From: Psychrobacter maritimus
GTDB taxonomy: Bacteria > Pseudomonadota > Gammaproteobacteria > Pseudomonadales > Moraxellaceae
Length of the DNA: 64,000 nucleotides
Assembly: GCF_904846345.1 (NCBI RefSeq)
Contig: NZ_CAJHAJ010000004.1
Location: forward strand, 248,001-312,000
Direction: 5' to 3'
Shown here piece after piece: positions 35,408 to 45,485 of the stretch. The notes below the pieces were generated by a model. It was not told where the DNA came from, did not search any database, and saw only the letters and a list, made by a program, of their open reading frames with translations. Made by a program: the position numbers and the translations under genes. Numbering within the stretch: position 1 is the stretch's first letter; each line of letters opens with the position of its first letter.

Positions 35408-35636
35408 AAACATTCCTTTGGTTCAAATGAATAAAAGTAAGTGGGTCGAAAATATCGCGTTGTTCTTTTGGGTGGCACATAAGCATAGATAGCTAAAGTT
35501 TAGCAAATTAGCGTATCGAGAGGGGGTTTTCTTCGTGAATTGTGCGTACACCAAAAATAGTTTAATGGGCAGAGTCGCTGTTTTGTCTACGTCAATTTTT
35601 AGTCAAAAAATCAGTTTGGTAGATTAGCTAAGAAAA

Positions 35637-35665
35637 TCGGCAACACACCTAAGTATGTTGCCGAT
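35637..35665 (-). terminator. Hairpin downstream of acyl-CoA dehydrogenase paralogue B
   Basis: ATCGGCAACA-type arms (CGGCAACA with TGTTGCCG) form a 10-bp stem; the minus-strand product continues ATTTTC. It lies ~160 bp beyond the stop at 35824 and before the next gene's promoter region. Confidence 0.7.
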
Positions 35666-35823
35666 AGGACCTACATATTAACATCTACATCAACGACGCT
35701 TTATTGTATAACACCTAAGCAATAAAAATAGCTTTAATCTATTTATTACTCATACAAGCATTATTAATTACAGCGTCGTCAATTTCCGCAAAAACTAGCC
35801 GTGTTGATTACTAGCCGTTTTTA

Positions 35824-37617
35824 TTAAAAGGCAAATTGATCAACGTCCATCGTCATGTACGGCTCAACACCAGTGCTGATGCGCTGTACGTGTGTGGTGG
35901 TACGTGGCAATAACTTCGCAAAGTAGAATTGTGCGGTTTTTACTTTGGCATCGTAGAATGCTTGCTCGCTGCTACCATTAGCGATTTCAGTTTGTGCAAC
36001 TAATGCCATACGAGCCCATAAGTAAGCTAGGGTCACATAACCGCTGAAGTATAAGTAATCAACAGCCGCGCCGCCAACCGCATCAGGGTTTTCAGTCGCT
36101 TGCATGCCGATACGGGCAGTCAAATCGCTCCATTCTTTAAGATGCTTGGCAAGTGGGCGGATGAACTGACCCATCGCGTCATTTTCTTTATTTTCTTCGC
36201 AGAATGTTTGGATGATTTTGATAAAGTTGGCAAGCAGTTTACCTTGTGAACCCAATACTTTACGACCTAATAGATCGAGCGCTTGGATTTCAGTGGTACC
36301 TTCGTATAAACATGCGATACGCGTATCACGGACGTTTTGCTCCATGCCCCATTCGCTGATAAAGCCATGACCACCATAAACTTGCACGCCATGGTTGGCG
36401 GCTTCTAGACCAGTTTCAGTCAAGAACGCTTTAGCAATCGGCGTCAATAGTGACAGCATTTGGTCAGCAAACTTCAGGTTATCGCCTTCGCCTTTTGCCA
36501 CGGTATCGGCAAAATGTGAGAGGTAATAAACCAAGGCGCGACCGCCTTCTGCAAAGGCTTTTTCGGTCAATAGCATGTTACGAACGGCTGGATGCACGAT
36601 GATAGGGTCAGCGACTTTTTCTGGCGCTTTAGCACCTGATAGTGAGCGCATCGCTAAACGGTCTTTAGCATAAGTTAATGAGCCTTGGAACGCGTACTCT
36701 GCAGCCGTTAAGCCTTGAACTGCTGTACCAATACGGGCCACGTTCATAAAGGTAAACATGCACTGTAGACCACGGTTTTCTGGGCCAATTAGGTAACCTT
36801 TGGCGCCATCGAAGTTCATTACACAAGTCGCTGAGGCTTTGATACCCATTTTGTGCTCGATAGAACCACAAACGACGCTATTCTTTTCGCCTAGGCTGTT
36901 GTCTTCGTTGACCAATATCTTAGGAACGATAAACAACGAGATGCCTTTGGTGCCAGCTGGTGCGCCTGGTAAGCGAGCCAAACAGATATGAATAATGTTG
37001 TCAGTTAAATCATGCTCACCGGCTGAGATAAAGATTTTCTGACCGGTAATGCTATAACTGCCATCATCGTTAGGTACAGCTTTGGTGCGGATAATACCCA
37101 AATCAGAACCTGCATGTGCTTCAGTCAAGCACATGGTACCTGACCATTCACCGGTGACCATTTTTTCTAGGTAGGTTTGTTTTTGCTCATCCGTACCATG
37201 GTGTTCGATAGTTTGGATAGCGCCATGCGATAGGCCGGGGTACATAGAGAATGACCAGTTCGCGGTACCAACCATCTCATTGATGACCGTTGATAATGAG
37301 AACGGCATGTTTTGACCACCGAATTCTTCTTCAGCAGATAAAGCTGGGAAGCCAAGCTCACAATAGGCTTTATACGCTTCTTTAAAACCTTTTGGCGTGG
37401 TGACAGTGCCGTTGTCAAATTTACAGCCTTCAGCATCGCCGCTTTGGTTCAATGGTGACAGCTCATTTTCAGCAAAGCTTGCCGCCATCTCAAACAGGCT
37501 GTCCATCAACTCACGATCCGCTTCTTGGAACGCAGGCAAGGTTTTATAGTGACTTTCGCTGTCAAGTAACTCATGCATCACGAATTGGATATCACGTAGG
37601 GGCGCTTTGTATTGCAT
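35824..37617 (-). CDS. Acyl-CoA dehydrogenase, C-terminal-extended type (paralogue B)
   Basis: A 597-residue paralogue of the neighbouring enzyme, with the same order of motifs: MCLTEAHAGSDLG, ITGQKIFISAGEHDL, FTFMNVARIGTAVQGL, and VYGGHGFISEWGMEQNVRDTR followed by YEGTTEIQALDLLGRK. Differences such as GGHGF for GGHGY and substitutions around the substrate pocket suggest different acyl-chain preference. GGAAG precedes ATG 37617. The two genes point the same way but are separated by ~415 bp with a hairpin, so each probably has its own promoter. Confidence 0.95.
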   Translation of the reverse strand: MQYKAPLRDIQFVMHELLDSESHYKTLPAFQEADRELMDSLFEMAASFAENELSPLNQSGDAEGCKFDNGTVTTPKGFKEAYKAYCELGFPALSAEEEFGGQNMPFSLSTVINEMVGTANWSFSMYPGLSHGAIQTIEHHGTDEQKQTYLEKMVTGEWSGTMCLTEAHAGSDLGIIRTKAVPNDDGSYSITGQKIFISAGEHDLTDNIIHICLARLPGAPAGTKGISLFIVPKILVNEDNSLGEKNSVVCGSIEHKMGIKASATCVMNFDGAKGYLIGPENRGLQCMFTFMNVARIGTAVQGLTAAEYAFQGSLTYAKDRLAMRSLSGAKAPEKVADPIIVHPAVRNMLLTEKAFAEGGRALVYYLSHFADTVAKGEGDNLKFADQMLSLLTPIAKAFLTETGLEAANHGVQVYGGHGFISEWGMEQNVRDTRIACLYEGTTEIQALDLLGRKVLGSQGKLLANFIKIIQTFCEENKENDAMGQFIRPLAKHLKEWSDLTARIGMQATENPDAVGGAAVDYLYFSGYVTLAYLWARMALVAQTEIANGSSEQAFYDAKVKTAQFYFAKLLPRTTTHVQRISTGVEPYMTMDVDQFAF

Positions 37618-37966
37618 AACTTCCTGTCCTTTTTTAAGGTGCGACCGGCAGTAAGGCGACGACTATCATTGACTGTGATTAGTTAAGTCTGAGTCACTCG
37701 CATATTACTGGTATGAAATCTGTCTGCATAAATAACAAACAATGACACCGATCATATGAAATAGATTGAGAAGAGTAAAAAGAATTATGACTGTATTCGT
37801 AAATTCTTGGTAAAAGATAGGCGTTCAGTGGCAAATATACAAGTTTGGTGACAATACTGATAAGTCATCAACCTGTCTTGCATCCTATATATCATCGACC
37901 TTACAGAATAAAACGACTCGCAATAACTCTATGAAAATGCTATCAATCTACTTTTATTAGACAGTA
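37618..37966. other. Intergenic region with no gene seen
   Basis: About 350 bp between acyl-CoA dehydrogenase B (-) and the PAS-GGDEF-EAL gene (-). No gene, RNA or clear repeat was recognised; it probably carries the promoter of the dehydrogenase. Confidence 0.5.
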
Positions 37967-39691
37967 TTAAGAAGGATTGTTTTTGGACAAATGTTGCTGC
38001 GTTAATAGCACGGTTGCTTGCTCAGCCGTCATAGGTTTACCAAACCAATAGCCTTGCCCGTACTGGCAACCCATGTCTAAGAGTAAATCACGCTGCTGCT
38101 CGGTTTCGATGCCTTCGGCGATAACCTGCATATCAAGCGCCTCCGCTAAATCCAAAATCGCTTTGACAATCGCGCGCTGTGTACGGTCATCTGTGATTTT
38201 GGAGATAAAGCTTTTATCAATTTTAATAAAGTCAAAAGGGTACTCTTGCAAGTAACTCAATGAGGCATAACCGGTGCCAAAGTCATCAAGCGCCAGACAG
38301 ATGCCGAGCTCCTTGAGTAAGTTAAGCTGCTTTTTGACATTGGCATGGCGCTGTATTAAAGAAGATTCTGTCACTTCAATATGCAGTTGGTGGGCGGCAA
38401 TATCATGCTCTACTAGTAAGTTACTGACCATATCAAAAAAATCAGGATGGCTAAATTCAGCGGCATCAGCATTGATACAGATGTGTTGATCAAAGCCCAA
38501 ACCTTGCCAAATTGTTAGCTGCTCGGCGATTTGAACCGCCATTTGCGAAAATAACTCAAGCGACAGTTTATGAGAAATGATGGCATCGATAAAATCAATG
38601 GGTTTTAGCAAACCGCGGCTAGGGTGTTGCCAGCGTACTAACGCCTCAAAACCGGTAATCATGCCTGTGTCTAGGGCAAATTTAGGTTGATAATAGGGCA
38701 CAAATTGCCCTGCATTGGTGGCAGCTCTCAGCTCAGATTCTAACTGTATATTGTGCGCATTGACCTCATTAATGGCTTTATGATACCAACAGACATCATC
38801 GCCACCCTGCTGTTTGACGTAATTCAAGGCTTTTTCGGCTTTGGTCAACAGGCCTATAAATTCATTGCCGTTTTCAGGGAAATAGCTTACCCCGACAGAA
38901 ATATGGCAATAGACCTCGGTACCTTTTGCCGTGTTACCATTTAAAAAGAAAGGGCGCTCGCACATTTGCATTAAGCTGTCTAACTGATGGCGCACCATAT
39001 TGGCATCATTACATTCAAATAGTAAGGCAAAATCATCACCGCCGAAATGGGAAAAACAGCGTAGATTATCAAGCTCCAGCTCGGTAATACGTAGGACGAA
39101 ATTTTCTACCAAAATATTAATAGCATCCGGACCCAATAGACTGGCAAGGTTGCGATAACGGTCAATGTTAAAACGCACGACCACCACTTCTTGATAGCTG
39201 TCTAACAACAATTCACTGGTTTGACTTAAAAACACTTTACGATTCGGTAGTCCGGTCAGCTGGTCATAATTCAGCAGGTGTACCACCTTTTTTCTGTTTT
39301 TAGCCAGCGTCGCCATATCACGAATGGTGCCGACGTAATAAGGGGTTTCTTCTAGATAAATTTTGCGGTAGGTGATATGGCAGTCGATGACTTGCCCGTA
39401 GCGGTTTGCCATTGAAAAGTCAATTTCACAAAATCCTGTACTGTCCAAGCTGTTAATCAGGTTTTTGAGCACTGCCTGTTCATCTTCTGACAAAAATTCA
39501 GCAGCATATATCCCAAGTGGACGCCCAAGCAAAAATTTTTCTGTATAGCCAAGCATCAGCTCATAGTTAGCATTGACGGATAAATAGCGTAATTTTTCGT
39601 CCAATATGAATATGGCGTCTTCAAATTGCTCGCACAATTTGACCAATAGTTGCTGTTTATCTGATATTGGCATAGGGGTGAATGCGCTCAT
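37967..39691 (-). CDS. PAS-GGDEF-EAL protein (cyclic di-GMP turnover)
   Basis: A 574-residue signalling protein. A PAS domain (~15-130, with LSVNANYELMLGYTEKFLLG) is followed by a GGDEF domain whose active motif is altered to GGDDF (CFSHFGGDDFALL), and an EAL domain with the key residues intact: FEALVRW, INADAAEF, LALDDFGTGYASLSYL, FIKIDKSFI and AEGIETEQQ. No RxxD inhibitory site precedes GGDDF. The protein is therefore most likely a phosphodiesterase, with the GGDEF part either weakly active or GTP-sensing. No signal peptide or membrane helix, so it is cytosolic. Confidence 0.93.
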   Translation of the reverse strand: MSAFTPMPISDKQQLLVKLCEQFEDAIFILDEKLRYLSVNANYELMLGYTEKFLLGRPLGIYAAEFLSEDEQAVLKNLINSLDSTGFCEIDFSMANRYGQVIDCHITYRKIYLEETPYYVGTIRDMATLAKNRKKVVHLLNYDQLTGLPNRKVFLSQTSELLLDSYQEVVVVRFNIDRYRNLASLLGPDAINILVENFVLRITELELDNLRCFSHFGGDDFALLFECNDANMVRHQLDSLMQMCERPFFLNGNTAKGTEVYCHISVGVSYFPENGNEFIGLLTKAEKALNYVKQQGGDDVCWYHKAINEVNAHNIQLESELRAATNAGQFVPYYQPKFALDTGMITGFEALVRWQHPSRGLLKPIDFIDAIISHKLSLELFSQMAVQIAEQLTIWQGLGFDQHICINADAAEFSHPDFFDMVSNLLVEHDIAAHQLHIEVTESSLIQRHANVKKQLNLLKELGICLALDDFGTGYASLSYLQEYPFDFIKIDKSFISKITDDRTQRAIVKAILDLAEALDMQVIAEGIETEQQRDLLLDMGCQYGQGYWFGKPMTAEQATVLLTQQHLSKNNPS

Positions 39692-39754
39692 AATGGACTC
39701 ATAACATCGAAATTAAATAATAAATGGGCTTGGTAATGGTGAACAGTTTGGCCA

Positions 39755-40639
39755 CTATTGATTTAAAGCATGCATAGTTGCCAATATAGACAATGTCGCC
39801 AGTGCAACCACGGGCGCGGTTTCGGTACGCAGAACCCTTGGGCCAATTTGCCAAGGTGCAAAACCCACATCCGCAGCTTTGGCGCATTCATCAGCGCTAA
39901 GCCCGCCTTCAGGTCCGATTAATAATTCGATATAAGGCGCATGTTGCTTTAAGACGACAGGCAGCGCCTCAGGCATTAGAGGTTGTCCTGCTGCTGGGAC
40001 ACTCAGTTGCAGGCGCAAATCTGCTGGCTGCTGTAATACTTTATAATAAGTATCTTTACTCAGCTCAGCCACCATAGGGCTGACCACCATTTCTTTTTCG
40101 TTTGCTTTTTCGCTAGCTGCTACATTTAATAGCCAGTCATCAATCGATAATGGCGCGATAATAAGGGGCGGGCGATTCAGGCCGCATTGCTCACAGGCGG
40201 CGATGGCGACTTGCTGCCACTGTGCCAGTTTTTTCTCTACTTGGGCAGGTTTTAGATTGACCTCGCCATGATGGCTGCTCAGCAATTGAATGGCAGTCAC
40301 ACCAAGCTCAGTGGATTTTTGAATGGCATAATCCATTCGCTCACCGCGACTCATGACCAGACCGATTTGACTGATAATCGGGGCGGTGCGTTCATCGCTG
40401 ACATGGGCAAGTAGGATGACGGCTGCGTGTTTTTTTCCAACAGTCTGTAACTGTACTTGATACTCACCGCCAAAACCGTCGAATAAGACTCCCTTGTCAC
40501 CGATAGTAGCGCGTAATACACGGCACCAGTGATGAACAATACTTTCAGTTAACTCGATGTTGGCACCAATAGGAAAGGTGCTGAGTTTAGGGTAGGCGGT
40601 GTCCGTACTATTGTTACTGGCATAAAAAAAACGTCTCAC
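39755..40639 (-). CDS. rsmE: 16S rRNA m3U1498 methyltransferase
   Basis: SPOUT-class enzyme that methylates U1498 of 16S rRNA. An N-terminal PUA-like part (VHHWCRVLRATIGDKGVLFDG) is followed by the SPOUT knot with KSTELGVTAIQLL, LLIGPEGGLSADE and LRTETAPVVALATL, which bind SAM. At 294 residues it is longer than E. coli RsmE because of a loop around 165-210. GTG 40639 is the start; the ribosome site is weak. The preceding minus-strand gene is ~280 bp upstream, so it is probably transcribed alone. Confidence 0.93.
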   Translation of the reverse strand: MRRFFYASNNSTDTAYPKLSTFPIGANIELTESIVHHWCRVLRATIGDKGVLFDGFGGEYQVQLQTVGKKHAAVILLAHVSDERTAPIISQIGLVMSRGERMDYAIQKSTELGVTAIQLLSSHHGEVNLKPAQVEKKLAQWQQVAIAACEQCGLNRPPLIIAPLSIDDWLLNVAASEKANEKEMVVSPMVAELSKDTYYKVLQQPADLRLQLSVPAAGQPLMPEALPVVLKQHAPYIELLIGPEGGLSADECAKAADVGFAPWQIGPRVLRTETAPVVALATLSILATMHALNQ

Positions 40640-40865
40640 AGTCGTTTAATCCTTTGTTTGAATAGTAATCTTTCTCAATATCTTAGCAGAATATTAGTTA
40701 AGTAGGGAGAGGGATTAACAGTGGTGTATTAGATAGTTGGTTTAGAAATGCTAAATCAAACCGTTTTTTTAAGTAGTGGTATTAATTGATACGATAATAT
40801 CGATGTTATGGTGTTGGTTGAGTGTATAGGCTCATAGTGCCACACAATAAATAATAGCAACAATA

Positions 40866-40893
40866 AAAAACTGGCGCTCCTAAGAACGCCAGT
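40866..40893 (-). terminator. Terminator of the ahcY-metF transcript
   Basis: ACTGGCG (40870-40876) pairs with CGCCAGT (40887-40893); on the minus strand it is followed by TTTTTTA. It lies ~27 bp after the metF stop. Confidence 0.88.
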
Positions 40894-40919
40894 CATTAAG
40901 CAATACATTCGATAAATAT

Positions 40920-41768
40920 TTAAGCAATCAGGCCTAAGGCTTCGACTAAGCGCTTGTTTGGCTCAACCTTATTCATGCTATAAAAATGCATGGCAGGGAC
41001 GCCCTCGGCAATCAATCGCTCACACATGCGATAGACGACATCAAAGCCAAACTCGCGAATAGCAGTACGGTCATCACCGAAGTCAGCCAAGCGCTTACGT
41101 ACATAACGTGGAATATCAGCGCCACAGCTATCGGCAAAGCGCACTAGATTACTAGAGTTGGTAATTGGCATAATACCGGCTACCAATGGCTGTGCAACCG
41201 TATCAATACCGCGTTTTTCTAAGGTATCACGCAGATACAAGTAGCTATCAGCATTATAGAAAAACTGGGTAATTGACGCATTGGCGCCCGCTTGGTATTT
41301 ATTCACCAAGTTGTCAACATCAAACTCAAAGCTGCGCGCTTGTGGATGCATCTCAGGATAGGCGGCTACTTCGATACGGAAGTGATCGCCTGAGTATTCG
41401 CGGATAAACTTAACCAAGTCTAATGCAAATGGCAGCTCGCCCATACCAACCTGACCGGATGGCAAATCACCACGCAGGGCGACCAAGCGTGTGATGCCCA
41501 AACTCTTATAAAGGTCGAGCAACTCAGCGATTTCCGCTTTGTCATCACCAATACAAGACATATGCGGCGCAATATCAGTCTCACCGCGCGCGCACAAAGC
41601 TTGAACGATATCTAAAGTGCGGCTACGGGTTGAACCGCCCGCACCGTAGGTCACTGAAAAGTAAGCAGGTGATAGCTTATTTAACTCATCATAAGTGCTG
41701 AGGAGCTTTTCGTGTCCTTGCTCGGTTTTAGCTGGAAAGAACTCAAAGGAGAAAGCAGGCTTAGTCAC
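40920..41768 (-). CDS. metF: 5,10-methylenetetrahydrofolate reductase
   Basis: Reduces methylene-THF to methyl-THF, the methyl donor for methionine synthesis. The barrel opens with FSFEFFPAKTEQGHEKL, includes VTYGAGGSTR, LVALRGDLP and ASITQFFYNAD, all family features with FAD-binding residues. At 282 residues it is the short bacterial form without a regulatory C-terminus. GTG 41768 is the start, with AGGAG eight bases upstream. It lies 13 bp after ahcY, so both share the riboswitch-controlled transcript, joining SAH removal with methyl regeneration. Confidence 0.96.
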   Translation of the reverse strand: MTKPAFSFEFFPAKTEQGHEKLLSTYDELNKLSPAYFSVTYGAGGSTRSRTLDIVQALCARGETDIAPHMSCIGDDKAEIAELLDLYKSLGITRLVALRGDLPSGQVGMGELPFALDLVKFIREYSGDHFRIEVAAYPEMHPQARSFEFDVDNLVNKYQAGANASITQFFYNADSYLYLRDTLEKRGIDTVAQPLVAGIMPITNSSNLVRFADSCGADIPRYVRKRLADFGDDRTAIREFGFDVVYRMCERLIAEGVPAMHFYSMNKVEPNKRLVEALGLIA

Positions 41769-41781
41769 AGTCTGGCTCCTA

Positions 41782-43206
41782 TTAGTATTTATAAGCGTCA
41801 GGCTTAAATGGACCTTCGACAGGTACGCCTAAATACTCCGCTTGTTTTTCAGTCAGCTTAGTTAGCGTACCGTTAAAACCAGCTACCATCGCCGCAGCCA
41901 CTTCTTCGTCTAGCTTTTTCGGTAAGACTTTAACGTATAAGTTGTCAGTACGTGTGTCAGCTGGCAAGTCGGCGAATTTTTCTTCAAACAGATACATTTG
42001 CGCCAATACTTGGTTGGCAAATGAGCCGTCCATTACGCGCGATGGGTGACCGGTTGCGTTACCCAAATTCACTAAACGACCTTCAGCAAGCAGAATCAAG
42101 TAATCATTTTCGTCGTCTGAGCGGAAGATTTGATGCACTTGTGGCTTAATTTCAACCCAGCGCCAGTTATCACGCATAAACTGCGTGTCGATTTCGGTGT
42201 CAAAGTGACCGATATTACAAACGACTGCACCTGGTTTAAGAGCCGCTAGCATATGTCTGTCACAAACATGGTAGTTACCGGTAGTGGTGACAATCATATC
42301 TGTATCTTCAAGCAGACGGGTGTTGATGTTTTCTGCGCCGCCAGTGTTATCGCCGTTGATATAAGGTGACAATACTTCAAAGCCGTCCATACAAGCCTGC
42401 ATAGCACAGATAGGATCGACTTCTGAGACACGGACAATCATGCCTTCTTGACGTAAGCTTTGCGTAGAACCTTTACCAACATCACCATAACCGATGACTA
42501 AGGCGCGGCGACCTGCAAGGAACATGTCAGTAGCACGCTTGATGGCGTCGTTTAAGCTATGGCGGCAGCCGTATTTGTTGTCATTTTTAGACTTGGTAAC
42601 CGCATCGTTAACGTTGATAGCCGGTACTTTTAGCGTACCTTTATTGAGCATCTCAACCAAACGATGGACGCCTGTAGTCGTCTCTTCAGAGATACCATGA
42701 ATGTTATCAAGCAGCTCTGCATAATCATTATGAATCAACGCAGTTAAATCACCGCCATCATCTAAAATTAAGTTGGCATCCCAAAGCTGACCTGATTCTT
42801 CACCGCCAACGTGGATTTGTTGACGTAAGCACCACTCGTACTCTTCTTCAGTTTCGCCTTTCCAAGCATAAACAGAGATACCAGCAGCAGCAATAGCCGC
42901 AGCAGCATGGTCTTGGGTTGAGAAAATGTTACATGAAGTCCAGCGTACTTCAGCACCTAGCGCGACGAGTGTCTCGATAAGGACCGCAGTTTGGATGGTC
43001 ATGTGGATACAGCCAGCGATTTTCGCGCCTTTAAGCGGTTGATCGGCTTCGTAGCGACGACGTAACCCCATTAGGGCAGGCATTTCGGCTTCAGCAAGTG
43101 AGATTTCACGGCGACCGTAATCAGCAAGGCTGATGTCGGCGACTTTATAGTCGGTGAAAGAGGGATCGATCGTATGGGCAGATGGGGTGTTAGACACTGC
43201 GTCCAT
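41782..43206 (-). CDS. ahcY: S-adenosylhomocysteine hydrolase
   Basis: Splits SAH into adenosine and homocysteine, relieving product inhibition of methyltransferases. The NAD-binding segment [12 protein letters not shown] is intact, as are [18 protein letters not shown] with the catalytic Lys/Asp and the C-terminal [10 protein letters not shown] ... KPDAYKY that inserts into the neighbouring subunit. At 474 residues it is complete. AGGAG precedes ATG 43206. The leader carries an SAH riboswitch, which fits the enzyme's substrate exactly. Confidence 0.98.
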   Translation of the reverse strand: MDAVSNTPSAHTIDPSFTDYKVADISLADYGRREISLAEAEMPALMGLRRRYEADQPLKGAKIAGCIHMTIQTAVLIETLVALGAEVRWTSCNIFSTQDHAAAAIAAAGISVYAWKGETEEEYEWCLRQQIHVGGEESGQLWDANLILDDGGDLTALIHNDYAELLDNIHGISEETTTGVHRLVEMLNKGTLKVPAINVNDAVTKSKNDNKYGCRHSLNDAIKRATDMFLAGRRALVIGYGDVGKGSTQSLRQEGMIVRVSEVDPICAMQACMDGFEVLSPYINGDNTGGAENINTRLLEDTDMIVTTTGNYHVCDRHMLAALKPGAVVCNIGHFDTEIDTQFMRDNWRWVEIKPQVHQIFRSDDENDYLILLAEGRLVNLGNATGHPSRVMDGSFANQVLAQMYLFEEKFADLPADTRTDNLYVKVLPKKLDEEVAAAMVAGFNGTLTKLTEKQAEYLGVPVEGPFKPDAYKY

Positions 43207-43248
43207 AATATGCTCCTATCAGTTAATAGATAAAAAGAATAAAAACGC

Positions 43249-43380
43249 AGGTGCCGTTATTTGCGCTGTCAATAACCAAAAATTGGCAATGGACAGTTAA
43301 CCGAGCCTAACATAACAAATAATTTGCAAAGCGATTTAGCTTCAATGCAATAAGACTTATTATGGCGCAACACCTCTCGG
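43249..43380 (-). promoter_or_regulatory. S-adenosylhomocysteine (SAH) riboswitch
   Basis: On the minus strand the leader of ahcY reads CCGAGAGGTGTTGCGCC ... TTAGGCTCGG ... ACGGCACCTGCG. This matches the known SAH riboswitch layout: P1 CCGAG/CTCGG (43380-43376 with 43305-43301), the conserved AGGCTCG, and a pseudoknot pairing AGGTGTT (43375-43369) with GGCACCT (43255-43249). Compared with the known GAGCGCT/GGCGCTC, the changed bases keep pairing. P2 is CATAATAA/TTGTTATG with a nested TTGCA/TGCAA, AAGC/GCTT hairpin; a CTGTC/GACAG stem lies between P1 and the pseudoknot strand. It ends ~30 bases before the ribosome site of ahcY. Ligand and gene agree; family members switch expression on. Confidence 0.9.
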
Positions 43381-43480
43381 AGGTCGTTATTGTAATAGAT
43401 GAATCTGCGATTGTCACCTATTGGATAACATAAATATTAGGCAGCATCGGCATAAGTGATTTTGCCTTTTTGGTGGGCAC

Positions 43481-43508
43481 AAAAAAAGGCCATCGTTGGA
43501 TGACCTTA
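43481..43508 (-). terminator. Terminator of the TonB-dependent receptor gene
   Basis: AAGGCCATC pairs with GATGACCTT (two small mismatches); on the minus strand it ends in a run of seven T. It lies ~40 bp after the receptor stop. Confidence 0.8.
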
Positions 43509-43550
43509 TTTGCTTTGTTAACTACTAGCTTTTTATACTGCTAAATTGGT

Positions 43551-45485
43551 TTAGAACCAGTTATAAGTTAAAGAGCCGAAATAACTGGTGCCTTCTGTGG
43601 CGTACTCATTACCGAATTGGCTGGCAAGGGTATATTCCTCGTCAGTAATATTATCTATACGCAAGTTAGCGCGAAGTTTGGGCGTAATATAGGCGCTACC
43701 ACTTAAATTAAGCAAGGTGTAGCTATCCAGTTTATTATTTTCGGCAGTACTTCTATCATCCGTATGTTTGGCTTCAAGACGAACATCGAAAGTAGGTTGT
43801 TGATAACCCACATAAACCATACCGCTATTTTTAGGACGGTAGGCAAGCTGTTGATTATAGCTGGTGCTATTGGCAGTTTTGTCCTTCGCATCTAAGTAGT
43901 CGTAACCGAGACCAAATATAAAGGCATCCATATTCCAGTCTGAGGTTAAGCTTAAGCCTTTGATTTTCGCTTCACTGATGTTTGTAGCATTAGCAATGAG
44001 GTCCTCTGCATCTGTATGATAGCCTGTCAATCGAGACGTCTGCATGTCATTAGCATATTCAACGAATACTTCTGTGTTCTCTGTTCTTTCAGGCTTTAGA
44101 TTTGGATTACTGAAACCAGGCCAGTATAAGTCGTTAAACGTAGGGGCACGAAAACCTGTGGCATAATTTGCGCCAATGCGCATACCTGCCATTGGATGTA
44201 TGGCAGCCCCTAGATTGTAAGTGCTCTCATTACCGTATTGAGAGTTGTCATCTACACGATAGTTGGCTTGTAGGTCGTAATAAGACTCTGACAATTGATA
44301 GCCAACAAAAGCACTTTTAACGGTTCTGTCTTCAGGGTCATAAGGGGTTTGCACGGCAGGATCAGGGTAACCTGAAAAGTCTAAAACATCTGAGGCGTCT
44401 AGTTTTTGTGATAACCATTCTGCGCCAACGATAATAGTACCAGGTTGCGCGTTAATACTGGTCTCTAAACGTGCTTGCTCTTGCGTGGTATCGTAATGAC
44501 TGCCTTCTTGATAATTAATAGAATTGGCATCATGAGAAGTGGATTTGTCGATACTTTGACCATAGCTAAGTTTGCTGACCGTCAAAGGCGTTCTGTATTG
44601 AAGATAAGTATTTGCACTGCCGTTCTTTTGATCTGAATAGGCATTTGGAAACGCGTTTCCTGCCGAATCAATATCAGTGGTAGAGTCGGTATATAAGGCA
44701 CTGAGCCCAGCGCTTAACGAGTCCGATAGCTTATGTTGTAATGCCAAACTGGCATTGGTAGATTTAAAGCCATCATCGTCTGCGTTGAAATCATAAGAGC
44801 CAGAGTTGGCAATCGCGTTAAACCCATCTGTTTCGTTGCGACTGACACCCAAGCTCAATGATGAGGTGTCATTTTTAAGCTGACCTGTTATACCGACTTG
44901 GTAGTGATTGTTACTACCATAACCAACAGTCGTAGAAACATTGGATTGTTCTACATTATTGCCCTTGGTGAAAATTTGAATAACACCGCCCATGGCATCA
45001 GAACCGTAAATACTAGAACCAGAGGCACCGTATAAAATTTCGATGCGATCAATTTGGTCTGCGGACAACAAGTTCAGAGATGGACTGCCTAAAGAAATAG
45101 AACCATATCGTATACCATCAATAATCACTAATACTTGCTTACTATCAAAGCCGCGCATATAAAAATTACTGGCTGTACCCATGCCGCCACTTTGGGTAAT
45201 ATTGATACCAGGCTGATTTTTTAGTACATCAGTGACATTTTGACCTCGATAGCGCTGTAATTCTTCTTTATCAATCACCCGAGTTTGAGCAATCACATTG
45301 CTGGTCTTAGTCGGTGTACGTGTGGCCGTGACGACGATTTTATCAAGCTCAACTTGTGGCAGCTTGCTATCGTCAATAGCGCTACTGTCAGAAGTCGCGG
45401 CTGTAGCACTCATGGCAAAGACGCCTAAAGCACTTAAGATACAAAAGCGAAGATAGGTGGTCGAAGATGAACGAGATAAAGCCAT
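43551..45485 (-). CDS. TonB-dependent outer-membrane receptor, BtuB-like
   Basis: A 644-residue outer-membrane transporter. A signal peptide (ALGVFAMSATAATS) is followed by a TonB-box region (LDKIVVTATRTPT), the plug domain with VTDVLKNQPGINITQSGG, FYMRGFDSKQVLVIIDG, IEILYGASGSSIYGSDAMGGVIQI, and a beta-barrel ending in Phe. The plug resembles the vitamin B12 receptor BtuB more than siderophore receptors, but no cobalamin riboswitch or transport genes are nearby, so the substrate is open. ATG 45485 follows GGAA at good spacing; the frame extends seven codons further. A 6-4-6 inverted repeat GTAATA-CCTA-TATTAC lies ~70 bp upstream. Confidence 0.92.
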   Translation of the reverse strand: MALSRSSSTTYLRFCILSALGVFAMSATAATSDSSAIDDSKLPQVELDKIVVTATRTPTKTSNVIAQTRVIDKEELQRYRGQNVTDVLKNQPGINITQSGGMGTASNFYMRGFDSKQVLVIIDGIRYGSISLGSPSLNLLSADQIDRIEILYGASGSSIYGSDAMGGVIQIFTKGNNVEQSNVSTTVGYGSNNHYQVGITGQLKNDTSSLSLGVSRNETDGFNAIANSGSYDFNADDDGFKSTNASLALQHKLSDSLSAGLSALYTDSTTDIDSAGNAFPNAYSDQKNGSANTYLQYRTPLTVSKLSYGQSIDKSTSHDANSINYQEGSHYDTTQEQARLETSINAQPGTIIVGAEWLSQKLDASDVLDFSGYPDPAVQTPYDPEDRTVKSAFVGYQLSESYYDLQANYRVDDNSQYGNESTYNLGAAIHPMAGMRIGANYATGFRAPTFNDLYWPGFSNPNLKPERTENTEVFVEYANDMQTSRLTGYHTDAEDLIANATNISEAKIKGLSLTSDWNMDAFIFGLGYDYLDAKDKTANSTSYNQQLAYRPKNSGMVYVGYQQPTFDVRLEAKHTDDRSTAENNKLDSYTLLNLSGSAYITPKLRANLRIDNITDEEYTLASQFGNEYATEGTSYFGSLTYNWF

